Under the pieces are notes generated by a model. That model was given only the letters and a program-made list of their open reading frames with translations, did no database searches and was not told where the DNA came from. A stretch of 48,253 bases of DNA from Owenweeksia hongkongensis DSM 17368 (GTDB taxonomy: Bacteria; Bacteroidota; Bacteroidia; Flavobacteriales; Schleiferiaceae): positions 1-48,253 of the forward strand of contig CAMBEZ010000012.1 of NCBI GenBank assembly GCA_945865885.1, read 5' to 3'. Positions 31,463 through 40,123 of this stretch are shown piece by piece; within the stretch, counting starts at the first letter, position 1, and each line of letters opens with the position of its first letter. Position numbers and translations under genes: made by a program.

Positions 31463-33833
31463 ATCCAATGGACGGCAACACGGTACCGCTGGCGTTTTCC
31501 AATTCCGTCGTCAAGTAACGGGTAGGGTCGTTTGGATCCACAATCGGGGCACCGGCGGCGTCGCGTTGCACGTCGATAAACGGAGCACTGACGATTTTGC
31601 TCGCCAAGACGTTTTGAACGTCAAAATACAAGTTGATGTAGGATTTTTTCAGGTACCACTTTTTGTCTACCCGAACGTTCAAACGGTCGAACTCCGGGTT
31701 GCGTAGGGTGTTCAATCGGCTGTAATCCACCACGCTGCGGCCCAATACGTCCCAATTGGAGCGCAGGGCAGTCGCGTCGGCGTCGAAGGGGGTGTACGGA
31801 GCGCCGCCCAAGTGCTGGTACTGCATGCCCAATTCCCAGTTCTTCGCGAATTTCTTGCCCACGGTGAAGGTGGCAATCATGCGGTTGTCCCAACTGGCGT
31901 TCAGCAGCTCGCCGTTTTTGTCCTCAAATAGGCTTCGGAAGGCCGTGATGGCGGCAATACCAAACCAGCCTTTGTACAACTTCTGTTGGTACGTAAATTC
32001 CACGCCGTAGGCACGTCCGTTGGAGGTAGAGGTAGCCGGTTGGTTACCAATCACGCCAAAATCACCCCCTAAATTTGCCAAGCTGATTTGATCGGTGGTC
32101 AAGAAGGGGTACTTGCGGTAGTCCTTGTAGAAGCCTTCCACAGAGGTTTTGGCACTCCACGGCCAAAATTGGGTAGTGCCCAACACGTAGTGCGTGGCCT
32201 GCATGAATTTTAGGTTGTCGCGGTTGGCTTCAACACCGTCGCGGTCCTTGTAACCCAGCGTAGTGTAGGGGGGGAGCTGCTTGTAGATGCCCCAGTTGGC
32301 GTCTACCGTCCAACGCTCGTTGAGGTAGTAACTGAAAGCGGCGCGCGGGGAGAAACCGTTCAGCGGATTGCGCATGTAGTCGTTGTAGCCGTTCCCGTCC
32401 GTGCGGAAACCCAGCGATAACTTCAAACGTTCGTCCGCAAATCGACCGGCCCATTGCGCAAAAAGACTGTATTTGTAAAGCGTAAATTGGTTGGTGTAGT
32501 CCAGCACCACCCCGCCCGGCAAACGCTTGTCAAAGGTTTGCGTGTTGTACTTGGCTTGCTCCAAACCGAAGCCGACCGTTCCTTCGCTGGTGTTCCCTTT
32601 GAAAATGCGCTCCACGCGCAACTTGTTTTCAATTTCTTGGGACGCGTAATCCAGCAGTTTATCGGCGTTCTTGTCGTTGTTGACAAACTTTTGCGCCGTG
32701 TTGTTGAGCATAAAGCGACTCAGGATCACATTCAGGTAGCCGTTGTCGTACCCCTGGGTATACTTGGCCCCAATGGAGTAGTTCCATTGAAAATACTCCG
32801 GCAAATAGCTTAGGATGTAGCGCTGCGCGGGCAACGAATCCACGGTGGTGTTCAGTGTAGACACGTCGTAGGCACCCAAGCTCAAAACGGTGAGCGAGCT
32901 GCGCTTGCCCAATTGGTGCTTTACTTTAAACTGATAGTCGTTGTACGAGGGCAAGAAGGGAAGGCCCAGTACGCCAAACAAAAACTGAAGGTACGAGCGT
33001 CTTGCTGAAACCAAATACGTGGTTTTTTTGGAAAGAGGTCCTTCCAAAAACAAACCCACCTCACTGGCACCCACCTGGAACAATCCGCCGGTGCGGTCCG
33101 TACGGCCGTCTTTCAAGTTAATTTCCATGACGGAACTCAAGGTGTTTCCGCGTTGTGCCTGGAAAGCAGAGGTGTAGAAATCGACGTCGCGAATCAGGTT
33201 CACGTTGATCATGCCCACAGGACCGCCGCTCGCACCTTGGGTGGCAAAGTGGTTGATGGCAGGAATTTCAATACCGTCCAAGAAAAAACGGTTTTCGTTG
33301 GGTCCGCCGCCGCGGATGAACAAATCGTTGCGGAAGGCCAAGCCAGAGGCCACACCCGGCAGGGATTGAATCACCTTGGAGATGTCTTGGTTGCCGCCGG
33401 GATTGCGCTGAATTTCGTTGATGCCAATGCTCTGCACGCTGACCGGTGATTGAGCATCTTTAACAAAAGCAGATTGGGCGTTGATTTTCACCTCTTCCAG
33501 TTGCGTGGACGACGGTTCCAGTACCACCTGCAATTCGGTGGGACGGGTAGACAATGCTTGAATTTCAAACAACGACCGTGATTTATACCCCAAACTGCTG
33601 AACTGCAAATTGTGCAAACCGGGTTTGACGTTGGCAAAACGGAATTGACCGCTTGCATTGGTTACCGTTTTCAGTCCTTCCGGCAAGAGAGTTACAGCAA
33701 CCGAAGGCAGTGCCTCTTGGGTCTTTCCGTCCGTCACGGTACCGTTGACCACCGCTTGGGCGTTGGCGGAAAAGGAGAGAAACAACGCGGCCAGTACCGC
33801 AAAGAAAAAACGGAGTTTAAAGAGTTTCTGCAT
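31446..33833 (-). CDS. TonB-dependent receptor with carboxypeptidase-regulatory-like domain
   Basis: 795 residues. After the signal peptide (cut near ANA-QA) comes a CarboxypepD_reg-like domain (about 25-110: VNGTVTDGKTQEALPSVAV). The plug follows (about 115-230), with QSLPGVASGLAFRNDLFIRGGGPNENRFFLDGIEIP, and then a 22-strand barrel ending in aromatic residues (FIFGF). There is no SusD-like partner, so it is not a SusCD pair; the ligand is unknown. It follows htpG and the DUF2911 gene on the same strand, with a terminator-like hairpin across its start codon. Confidence 0.94.
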   Translation of the reverse strand: MQKLFKLRFFFAVLAALFLSFSANAQAVVNGTVTDGKTQEALPSVAVTLLPEGLKTVTNASGQFRFANVKPGLHNLQFSSLGYKSRSLFEIQALSTRPTELQVVLEPSSTQLEEVKINAQSAFVKDAQSPVSVQSIGINEIQRNPGGNQDISKVIQSLPGVASGLAFRNDLFIRGGGPNENRFFLDGIEIPAINHFATQGASGGPVGMINVNLIRDVDFYTSAFQAQRGNTLSSVMEINLKDGRTDRTGGLFQVGASEVGLFLEGPLSKKTTYLVSARRSYLQFLFGVLGLPFLPSYNDYQFKVKHQLGKRSSLTVLSLGAYDVSTLNTTVDSLPAQRYILSYLPEYFQWNYSIGAKYTQGYDNGYLNVILSRFMLNNTAQKFVNNDKNADKLLDYASQEIENKLRVERIFKGNTSEGTVGFGLEQAKYNTQTFDKRLPGGVVLDYTNQFTLYKYSLFAQWAGRFADERLKLSLGFRTDGNGYNDYMRNPLNGFSPRAAFSYYLNERWTVDANWGIYKQLPPYTTLGYKDRDGVEANRDNLKFMQATHYVLGTTQFWPWSAKTSVEGFYKDYRKYPFLTTDQISLANLGGDFGVIGNQPATSTSNGRAYGVEFTYQQKLYKGWFGIAAITAFRSLFEDKNGELLNASWDNRMIATFTVGKKFAKNWELGMQYQHLGGAPYTPFDADATALRSNWDVLGRSVVDYSRLNTLRNPEFDRLNVRVDKKWYLKKSYINLYFDVQNVLASKIVSAPFIDVQRDAAGAPIVDPNDPTRYLTTELENASGTVLPSIGFIFGF

Positions 33834-33850
33834 ACCCTTTAAACTCCGTT
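33805..33850 (-). terminator. Terminator-like hairpin enclosing the TonB-receptor start codon
   Basis: On the minus strand CGGAGTTTAAAG (33848-33837) pairs perfectly with CTTTAAACTCCG (33822-33811), and two further A-T pairs extend it to 14 bp. The 14-base loop holds the ATG (33833-33831). Six T follow the 3' arm. It starts about 27 bases after the stop of the DUF2911 gene, where a terminator would be expected, but also covers codons 1-8 of the receptor. Confidence 0.6.
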
Positions 33851-33876
33851 GTGGAGTATTTGTTCGCGGTTTACCG

Positions 33877-34737
33877 CTATTTTTTCTTGTTCTTCAGAAA
33901 GTCTTTCAAAGCGTCTTCGTAGTTAAACGGCTGCTTTTTCTTGGCGGCATCTTCTTGACCCAATTTCATTGCCGTTTCCGCGGCTTTTACAGCCTCTTTT
34001 TCCCGACCGTTCTTGCGCAACAATTGGGCGTATAAGTAGTGCCCGTACCAATAATCCGTTGCCAGTTGTACGGAACGCTCTGCAAAGCCCAAAGCCACGG
34101 GAAGTTCTTTTTCCACGTTGTTTAAATAACTTGCCGCATTCCGGTAAACGCGGGCGTCGCCCGGCTTTTCCTCGATGGCACGCTCAATGTTGTCCATGGC
34201 CTTCTGGTGGGTATTTACCAGAATAGGTAGGTCCAACCCGGTGTTTTCCCAACCCAAGAACAACGTGGCGCCGTCCATGGTGACGTTGTGAAACGCAAGC
34301 TCCATCGTCTCCAAGAAAGCTATTTTACGGGGTTCCAAGGCCACGCGAAGCACGTCATTGGCTTCGTCGTACCCGTCGATGCCCCATAAATCCGTGCTTT
34401 GGTTCAGGATCAAGGTCCATTCCTTTTCGCCCGGAATGGTAAAGATGCTGTACTTGCCGGCAGACAAATTCTGGCCCGCCAAGGTGACGTCCGTTGAAAA
34501 TTCAATGATGGTGCTGCCGTTGGCACCGGTTCTCCACAATTTCTTGTACTCCACCAATTGACCAAAAACTTTACGGCCTTTGGTGCTTGGACGCGCATAA
34601 GAGAGTTCAACGTCGGTCAGACCGATACGTTGTTTAACCGTCCCAATAGGAGAAGCTGCGGGCAATTCCTGTGCCTGAAGGGTTGCGGTACCGGCCATTA
34701 GGGCCAAACCTGCAAAAAGGATTGTTTTAAACATCAT
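33877..34737 (-). CDS. DUF2911 family exported protein with TPR-like C-terminus
   Basis: 286 residues. Signal peptide MMFKTILFAGLALMAGTATLQA-QE. The DUF2911 core spans about residues 30-180, with the family phrases YARPSTKGRKVFG, LWRTGANGSTIIEFS and LSAGKYSIFTIPGEKEWTLILN. Residues about 180-270 form helical repeats resembling TPRs (ARVYRNAASYLNN, HYLYAQLLRKNGREKEAVKAAETAM). The tail is lysine-rich. The function is unknown; it is probably periplasmic. It lies 9 bases after htpG, so it is likely co-transcribed with it. Confidence 0.9.
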   Translation of the reverse strand: MMFKTILFAGLALMAGTATLQAQELPAASPIGTVKQRIGLTDVELSYARPSTKGRKVFGQLVEYKKLWRTGANGSTIIEFSTDVTLAGQNLSAGKYSIFTIPGEKEWTLILNQSTDLWGIDGYDEANDVLRVALEPRKIAFLETMELAFHNVTMDGATLFLGWENTGLDLPILVNTHQKAMDNIERAIEEKPGDARVYRNAASYLNNVEKELPVALGFAERSVQLATDYWYGHYLYAQLLRKNGREKEAVKAAETAMKLGQEDAAKKKQPFNYEDALKDFLKNKKK

Positions 34738-34746
34738 GGGTTGAAT

Positions 34747-36636
34747 TTAGACTAATTTTTCGAGGGCACGCTTAACAAAAGATGTTAACGCGGCACCGTG
34801 CAAAAGGTTTTGTTGCAACAGGGCCAAATCCTTGGCGTGCTGAATCAAAGCCCCTTGCTCCTCCGCCGGCGTGCGCAGTAATTTCCCGGCCAAGGCGTGG
34901 TTGCCGTTGATCACCAAATCGTAGGATTCGGGCAAATCGCCCATACCCATGAATCCACCTCCACCGGTGGCGCTCATTTCGCGCATGCGCCGCATGAATT
35001 CGGGGACGGTTACCACCATGGGAGCATCGTCGGATTCCAAAGCTTCCACGCGAACGGTGAATTTCTTGGTGTCCACGTGTGCTTCAATGGCGTCTTTGAG
35101 TTGCTTGGTTTCGTCTTCCGTCAGCAGGGTAGGACGATCGCCTTCTTTGGGAATCAATTTGTCCAATAAATCGGAATCCACACGAGAAAAGCGAACTTTT
35201 TCCTTGCTTGTTTCTATTTTTTGCATCCAGTGGCTCACAATGGGGGAGTCCAACAAGACGGTGTCGTATCCTTGCGCTTGGGCTTTCTCAATGTACGCGT
35301 GCTGCCCGTCTTTAGAAGATGCATAAAGCACAACGGTGGTGCCGTCTTTGTCCGTTTGCAGGGCCTTTATTTTTTCGATGTATTCGTCTAAGGTGAAGAA
35401 ACCGCCGTCGGTATTTTGAACCAAGAAGAATTTTTCCGCACGCTCAAAGAATTTCTCGTCCGTGATCATTCCGTACTCAATAATCATCTTGATATCGTTC
35501 CACTTGGATTCAAAGTCTGCGCGGTCTGCCTTGAACATTTCCTCCAGCTTGTCCGCTACTTTTTTGGTGATGTGGCCGCTGATTTTCTTGACGTTGCCGT
35601 CTGCTTGGAGGTAAGATCGAGAAACGTTTAACGGAATGTCTTTAGAATCCAATACTCCGTGCAGGAGCGTGAGGAAGTCTGGAACAATTCCTTCCACGTT
35701 ATCGGTTACAAATACCTGGTTTTGGTACAGCTGAATTTTGTTGCGCTGCAGTTCCATGTTCGGCTTTACGCGCGGAAAAAACAGTATACCGGTTAAGTCA
35801 AACGGGTAGTCCACGTTCAAGTGGATGTGGAAGAGGGGCTCTTCAAAGCTGAACGGGTACAGCGCTTTGTAAAATTTCTTGTAGTCCTCGTCCGTCAGTT
35901 CCGTCGGTTTCTTGGTCCACGCTGGAGCATCTGCGTTGATGATGTCCGGAACTTTTGATGTTTCGTACTTGGCTTCTTCGCCATCAGCGGCCACGTTGGT
36001 CCGCTCTTCGCGCTCGCCGAATTGGATGGGCACGCTCATGAAACGAGCGTATTTCTTCAACAATTCGCGAATTTTGAAGTCTTCCAAAAAGTCCTCGCTG
36101 TCGTCCGCCACGTTCAAAACGATTTCCGTGCCGCGTTCTTTCTTTTTGAGGGCCTTGAGGGTAAATTCCGGCGAACCGTCGCACATCCAGTGGGCCCCGG
36201 ATTCTTCTGCCCCCTGCGTGTGGCTTTTGGTTTTGATTTCAACGGTTTTGGCCACCATGAAAGCGGAATAAAATCCCAAGCCAAAATGACCGATCATGGC
36301 CGCCGGATCCACCTTGCCCTCGTACTTTTTCACGAATTCCTCCGCGCCGGAAAAGGCCACTTGGTTGATGTATTTTTCTACATCTTCGGAAGTCATGCCG
36401 ATGCCGCGGTCGATGATGCGGATTTGTTTCTTCTTCTTGTCCACCTCCACGCGAATCGTCAGGTCGCCCATTTCGCCTTTGAACTCGCCCAAATTGGCCA
36501 GGTGCTTCAGTTTGTTGGTGGCGTCCACCGCGTTGGAGATCAGCTCCCGCAAGAAGATTTCGTGGTCGCTGTAGAGGAATTTTTTGATGATGGGGAAAAT
36601 ATTCTCCGCGGAGACATTGATTTTTCCAGTTGCCAT
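34747..36636 (-). CDS. htpG: Molecular chaperone HtpG (Hsp90)
   Basis: 629 residues from the ATG at 36636; a TTG three codons upstream is less likely. The N-terminal ATPase domain shows FLRELISNAVDATNKL (the catalytic Glu and Mg-binding Asn), DRGIGMT and GHFGLGFYSAFMV (lid). Middle and C-terminal dimerisation domains follow in order. It is an ATP-dependent cytosolic chaperone. Upstream, TAAATTTTG eight bases before the ATG is a loose -7 candidate. The following DUF2911 gene is 9 bases away. Confidence 0.97.
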   Translation of the reverse strand: MATGKINVSAENIFPIIKKFLYSDHEIFLRELISNAVDATNKLKHLANLGEFKGEMGDLTIRVEVDKKKKQIRIIDRGIGMTSEDVEKYINQVAFSGAEEFVKKYEGKVDPAAMIGHFGLGFYSAFMVAKTVEIKTKSHTQGAEESGAHWMCDGSPEFTLKALKKKERGTEIVLNVADDSEDFLEDFKIRELLKKYARFMSVPIQFGEREERTNVAADGEEAKYETSKVPDIINADAPAWTKKPTELTDEDYKKFYKALYPFSFEEPLFHIHLNVDYPFDLTGILFFPRVKPNMELQRNKIQLYQNQVFVTDNVEGIVPDFLTLLHGVLDSKDIPLNVSRSYLQADGNVKKISGHITKKVADKLEEMFKADRADFESKWNDIKMIIEYGMITDEKFFERAEKFFLVQNTDGGFFTLDEYIEKIKALQTDKDGTTVVLYASSKDGQHAYIEKAQAQGYDTVLLDSPIVSHWMQKIETSKEKVRFSRVDSDLLDKLIPKEGDRPTLLTEDETKQLKDAIEAHVDTKKFTVRVEALESDDAPMVVTVPEFMRRMREMSATGGGGFMGMGDLPESYDLVINGNHALAGKLLRTPAEEQGALIQHAKDLALLQQNLLHGAALTSFVKRALEKLV

Positions 36637-36706
36637 AACGTTCAAAATTTAAAGTTCTGTTGGACGTAGAGGCGGGTGCAAGGGGCGTGCCAAGGGCAAA
36701 ATGCTG

Positions 36707-37396
36707 TCAATTTGGCAGCGAATCCAGGCCGTCGGACAAAACGGCAAAGCGCGTAAACTGCTCCTCGGAGTACCATCCGTACCGATGCGTTTCGCGAATG
36801 CGCTTGGCGTGGTTCGGCGAACGGTAGGCGAAACCTTCCAGTGCTTCGGCGTTGGACCAAACGGAAAAAGTAGCTTGTTCCACCAGCGGCAATTCCCCAA
36901 TGCCCACGGCACACTCCAGGCCAGGACGGTCTTTGAGCAATTTGGCAGAGGAGGAAACCCGACTCCAAAAGCGCCAAAACTGGCTGCGTTTGATGGAGGC
37001 TCGGGTGATGACCGCTACACGGCCGGTGGTTGCGGCATCCGGCAAACATTCAAAGGGTTGTAAGCCGTTCCAGGTGCCGTGCGAGCGCAGGCCCGTCATA
37101 CGCCACCAGTGGGCGGATTGGCTGCGTTCCCGATGCGCTTGAAACACGGGGTTGTCGGCATAAAAACGATCCGCACAAGCCACGGCGTCGGCTCCGCTCC
37201 AAACCAACACCCAGACGTATCGTCCGAAGTTGGGCCAAACGGAAAAACCAGCGCCTGAACCCGTGCCCAATTGCTTGGCAAAGCTTAGGCCGGGCACGTC
37301 GGCAACCGAGAGCTCAGATTTGCCCATGGACACAAAGGCCCACCAGCAGTTGCGCCAACCGCTGAATTCAAAGGACCAAACATCGACTCGCTGCAT
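36707..37396 (-). CDS. CrtA-like (spheroidene monooxygenase-type) carotenoid oxygenase
   Basis: 229 residues, close to the 240 or so of Rhodobacter CrtA. FSGWRNCWWAFVSMGK, LSFAKQLGTGSGAGFSVWPNFGRYVWVLVW, ITRASIKRSQFWRFW, GIGELPLVEQATFSVW and the C-terminal GWYSEEQFTRFAVL parallel CrtA block by block. CrtA is a haem-dependent ketolase acting at C2 of acyclic carotenoids. No other carotenoid gene lies in this window. It starts directly after the SDR stop codon (TAA-ATG), so the two should be expressed together. The homology is from recalled sequence patterns; the substrate is inferred. Confidence 0.78.
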   Translation of the reverse strand: MQRVDVWSFEFSGWRNCWWAFVSMGKSELSVADVPGLSFAKQLGTGSGAGFSVWPNFGRYVWVLVWSGADAVACADRFYADNPVFQAHRERSQSAHWWRMTGLRSHGTWNGLQPFECLPDAATTGRVAVITRASIKRSQFWRFWSRVSSSAKLLKDRPGLECAVGIGELPLVEQATFSVWSNAEALEGFAYRSPNHAKRIRETHRYGWYSEEQFTRFAVLSDGLDSLPN

Positions 37397-38098
37397 TTAG
37401 AAGGGATTGGTAGCCCAAACACCGAGTTCCGGAATGAATCCCCGGTCGTCCAGTTCCAAGACCGCAACGGCAGCGTGCGCAATTTCGTTGGGGGTGAGCA
37501 TTTTATCCCGCAGTTCTTTCTCCGATCGGTCTGCAACGTTGAAGGCCGTGGGTACCGCAGATGGGTTGATCAGCATAACGCGAATGTTGTGCGGCCGCAG
37601 TTCTTCACGCCAGCATTCGGTCATCCCGCGCAAGGCAAATTTTGACGCCGCGTAGACGGTGCCGTTTTTAAACCCCTTGACGCCCGCACTGGACGCTACG
37701 TTGATGATGTGACCGTATCCTTGTGCCATAAAGCGCTTCACGGCCTCGCGGCCGGCAAGCGCTGGCCCGTACACATTGGTCGGAAATACTTCGTCAAAAT
37801 GACTTTGCTCCACTTCCTGCATCGGCTCAAAACGACCGATTCCTGCGTTGTTGATCAACACGTCCAATCCGCCCCACCTGGCGTCCAGCTGCGCAAACAC
37901 CTGCATCAGTTCCGACTCCCGATCCATTCGGCCCTCCAGGGGTGTGGCGCCCAATTCCTCAGCAACTCGTTGCAATTTATCCGGGTCCCGCCCGGTGATG
38001 GCCACATGGGCACCTTTTGCAATCAGGGCGGCAGCCATGGCCTTTCCCAAGCCGGAACTTCCGCCGGTTACTAAAATGCGCGCCTTGTCTAAGTTCAT
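37397..38098 (-). CDS. Short-chain dehydrogenase/reductase
   Basis: 233 residues of classical SDR type: cofactor motif TGGSSGLG (11-18), NNAG (83-86), Ser136/137, and the catalytic YAASK (Tyr149, Lys153). Arg37 after the second strand (ITGRDP) favours NADP(H). The family is too broad to name a substrate. It lies 13 bases after ftcD and directly before the CrtA-like gene, so a role in carotenoid or other alcohol/ketone chemistry is possible but not shown. Confidence 0.9.
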   Translation of the reverse strand: MNLDKARILVTGGSSGLGKAMAAALIAKGAHVAITGRDPDKLQRVAEELGATPLEGRMDRESELMQVFAQLDARWGGLDVLINNAGIGRFEPMQEVEQSHFDEVFPTNVYGPALAGREAVKRFMAQGYGHIINVASSAGVKGFKNGTVYAASKFALRGMTECWREELRPHNIRVMLINPSAVPTAFNVADRSEKELRDKMLTPNEIAHAAVAVLELDDRGFIPELGVWATNPF

Positions 38099-38111
38099 AC
38101 TGTAGAAACGT

Positions 38112-39086
38112 CTAGCGAGGTAAAGTGTTTAGTAAATTTTCCAGCAGTCGTGCTTTTAAATCAAAAGCACCGTGGCCGTCCAATTTGAGGTACGAAACCG
38201 CATCTTCCAGCGGAGCAAATCCACGCAGGCCGTGCGCGGGAATCAATCCAATCAACTCCGACGCTTCCACGGTTCCGCCCAAACGGTGCGCCTCTGCGGA
38301 AACCGCATCAAAAAGCTCTTTGGCCGAAACCGAAAAGGTGTCCGTGAGGTTGCAACTCACCTGGGACCGGGCATACCCCTCCATCCACCAACCGATGGCC
38401 CTTACGCCCTTCAATCCACTGGACGACTCCCGAATGGAACCAGCAATTAGTTTAGATTCTTTCGGTTTAAGAGTGCTGCTTAACGTAAAATTATAAGCAA
38501 TTAAAAAAGGTCGAGCCCCCACCACTGTGGCTCCAAAGGAGTCCGCTTTGCGAAAGGTTCCAAAATCCAGCGCCCAGGCGGGATCCACCGCCTTGTGCAG
38601 CAAAGCCTCGTAGCCGCCGCGGCGCAAGTCGGCCAAAAGCCGTCGTTCCGGGCGGGTAGCATTTTTTTCGTAGTACCAACCGCCCAACTTCAACTCTTCC
38701 GCAAGCCGACGCCCCAAATTCCGTGCGGCTTCTTGGGCAACTTCCCACGAAGTGGTGCCCAATGGGACCAAGGGGCACACGTCCACCGCACCTTGGCGCG
38801 GATGCGCACCGGCGTGCTGCCGAAGATCCAATCGTTCCGCCACCGCGGCGTACAGTTGAAACGCAGCTTCCACCACGGCATCCGCGGGCCCCACAAATGT
38901 GTACACCGTGCGGTGCGCATCCGCATTGGCGTCTTGGTGCAGCAAATGAACACCTTCTACGGATTGAATGGCCGCCGCGAACTCCTCCAGCAATCCAAGA
39001 TTGCGCCCTTCGGAAACGTTGGGAATGCACTCCAGCCATCCGTCGAAAGCGGGGTCGTTCCAGGTGAGCAGTGCGTTCTCGTTCAT
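38112..39086 (-). CDS. ftcD: Glutamate formimidoyltransferase
   Basis: 324 residues from the ATG at 39086, which overlaps the hutG stop by four bases (ATGA). Signatures are ECIPNVSEGRN, DANADAHRTVYTFVG and GAHPRQGAVDVCPLVP, the last with the catalytic His. It is the monofunctional transferase without the cyclodeaminase domain of mammalian FTCD. It moves the formimino group of N-formimidoyl-glutamate to tetrahydrofolate, yielding glutamate. The longer frame reaching 39371 runs inside hutG and is rejected. Confidence 0.94.
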   Translation of the reverse strand: MNENALLTWNDPAFDGWLECIPNVSEGRNLGLLEEFAAAIQSVEGVHLLHQDANADAHRTVYTFVGPADAVVEAAFQLYAAVAERLDLRQHAGAHPRQGAVDVCPLVPLGTTSWEVAQEAARNLGRRLAEELKLGGWYYEKNATRPERRLLADLRRGGYEALLHKAVDPAWALDFGTFRKADSFGATVVGARPFLIAYNFTLSSTLKPKESKLIAGSIRESSSGLKGVRAIGWWMEGYARSQVSCNLTDTFSVSAKELFDAVSAEAHRLGGTVEASELIGLIPAHGLRGFAPLEDAVSYLKLDGHGAFDLKARLLENLLNTLPR

Positions 39087-40066
39087 TCCAACGGACGGTC
39101 GTACCCCCGAACAAAATCCAGGACCAATGCGGCGATGGCCTTGGCCACCCCTGCGTTCACCGTTCCGCCGGGTGCAGCGGCAATTCCTTCGCACACGTGG
39201 AGGTAGGCCGGGCGCTGGGTTTGCGCCGCGGCATACACCCCTCGGCGCACAGATTCCAGGCTCAGGCCCGTCTGTGAGGCAGCGCTTGAAGGAAATCCGC
39301 GAACGGCGTCCAGGTCTACCTCCAAGCCAAAGGGTGCATCGGCCCGCAAGAACGCCAGACAACGGTTCCACGCGTCGGTTTCGGACGTTTCGCCGCGCAC
39401 GGCAAAAGATTCAAACGAGGCAAAAGTTCGGTTGGGGTCCCGATCAAACGCCTCCAAAACAGATTCCGGCGTGTACGCTTCTTGCAGGCCCCAAACGGAG
39501 TACCGATCGAGTGCATTTTGCGCCCGCGCTGCCGTAAAACCATTGCCGGAATGCCGACCTTCCAGAGGGCGCCAATCCGTGTGGGCGTCGATGTTCAGTG
39601 CGTCGATCCGGGCACCGTGCGCCCCAGAGGCCCCCACCAAAAGCGGGAAGGCGTTGTTGTGCCCGCCGCCCACTGCGATGGGAATCTTGCCGGCGGCCCA
39701 AACCGGGGCTAGGGTTTCCAAAACGCGCTGATCTACCTCAGCCGTCAACGCACGCAAAGCCTCCAATCCCTCCGGAGTGGAGGAGGAGTGGGCATTTGCT
39801 TGCTCCTGCAAATCCGCCACGGGAACCATCCCCAACAACCCCACATTTTTAGGGGTCCAGCGGTTTTCTTGCAGGTTGCACAATGCGCGTATTGCGGCCT
39901 CAGGAGTTTGCGCGGCTCCGGGATTTCCTCCGTTGGCCCGAACGCCCACGTCCTCCGGAATGCCCACCAGAACAAACTGTACGTCGGGGTGGTCCCAGGA
40001 ACGAGATTCCAAAACCTCGCCCCATTTGCGTTCCCCAGATCGAATTTGTGTGTAGTGGAAAGACAT
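39083..40066 (-). CDS. hutG: Formimidoylglutamase (arginase/agmatinase family)
   Basis: 327 residues from the ATG at 40066. The binuclear-manganese ligands of the ureohydrolase fold are visible: GGGHN, NIDAHTDWRP and LEVDLDAVRG. GIPEDVGVRANGGNPGA at the N-terminus is typical of HutG-like members. The predicted reaction is formimidoyl-glutamate to glutamate plus formamide. The position after hutI and before ftcD supports this over arginase or agmatinase. The 57 bases between hutI and this gene show no clear promoter or terminator. Confidence 0.9.
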   Translation of the reverse strand: MSFHYTQIRSGERKWGEVLESRSWDHPDVQFVLVGIPEDVGVRANGGNPGAAQTPEAAIRALCNLQENRWTPKNVGLLGMVPVADLQEQANAHSSSTPEGLEALRALTAEVDQRVLETLAPVWAAGKIPIAVGGGHNNAFPLLVGASGAHGARIDALNIDAHTDWRPLEGRHSGNGFTAARAQNALDRYSVWGLQEAYTPESVLEAFDRDPNRTFASFESFAVRGETSETDAWNRCLAFLRADAPFGLEVDLDAVRGFPSSAASQTGLSLESVRRGVYAAAQTQRPAYLHVCEGIAAAPGGTVNAGVAKAIAALVLDFVRGYDRPLE

Positions 40067-40123
40067 AATCGTTTGCTTCGTGTAGTTTATGGACCGCTCC
40101 ACTGACCGTGAATCGTGTGTGCG

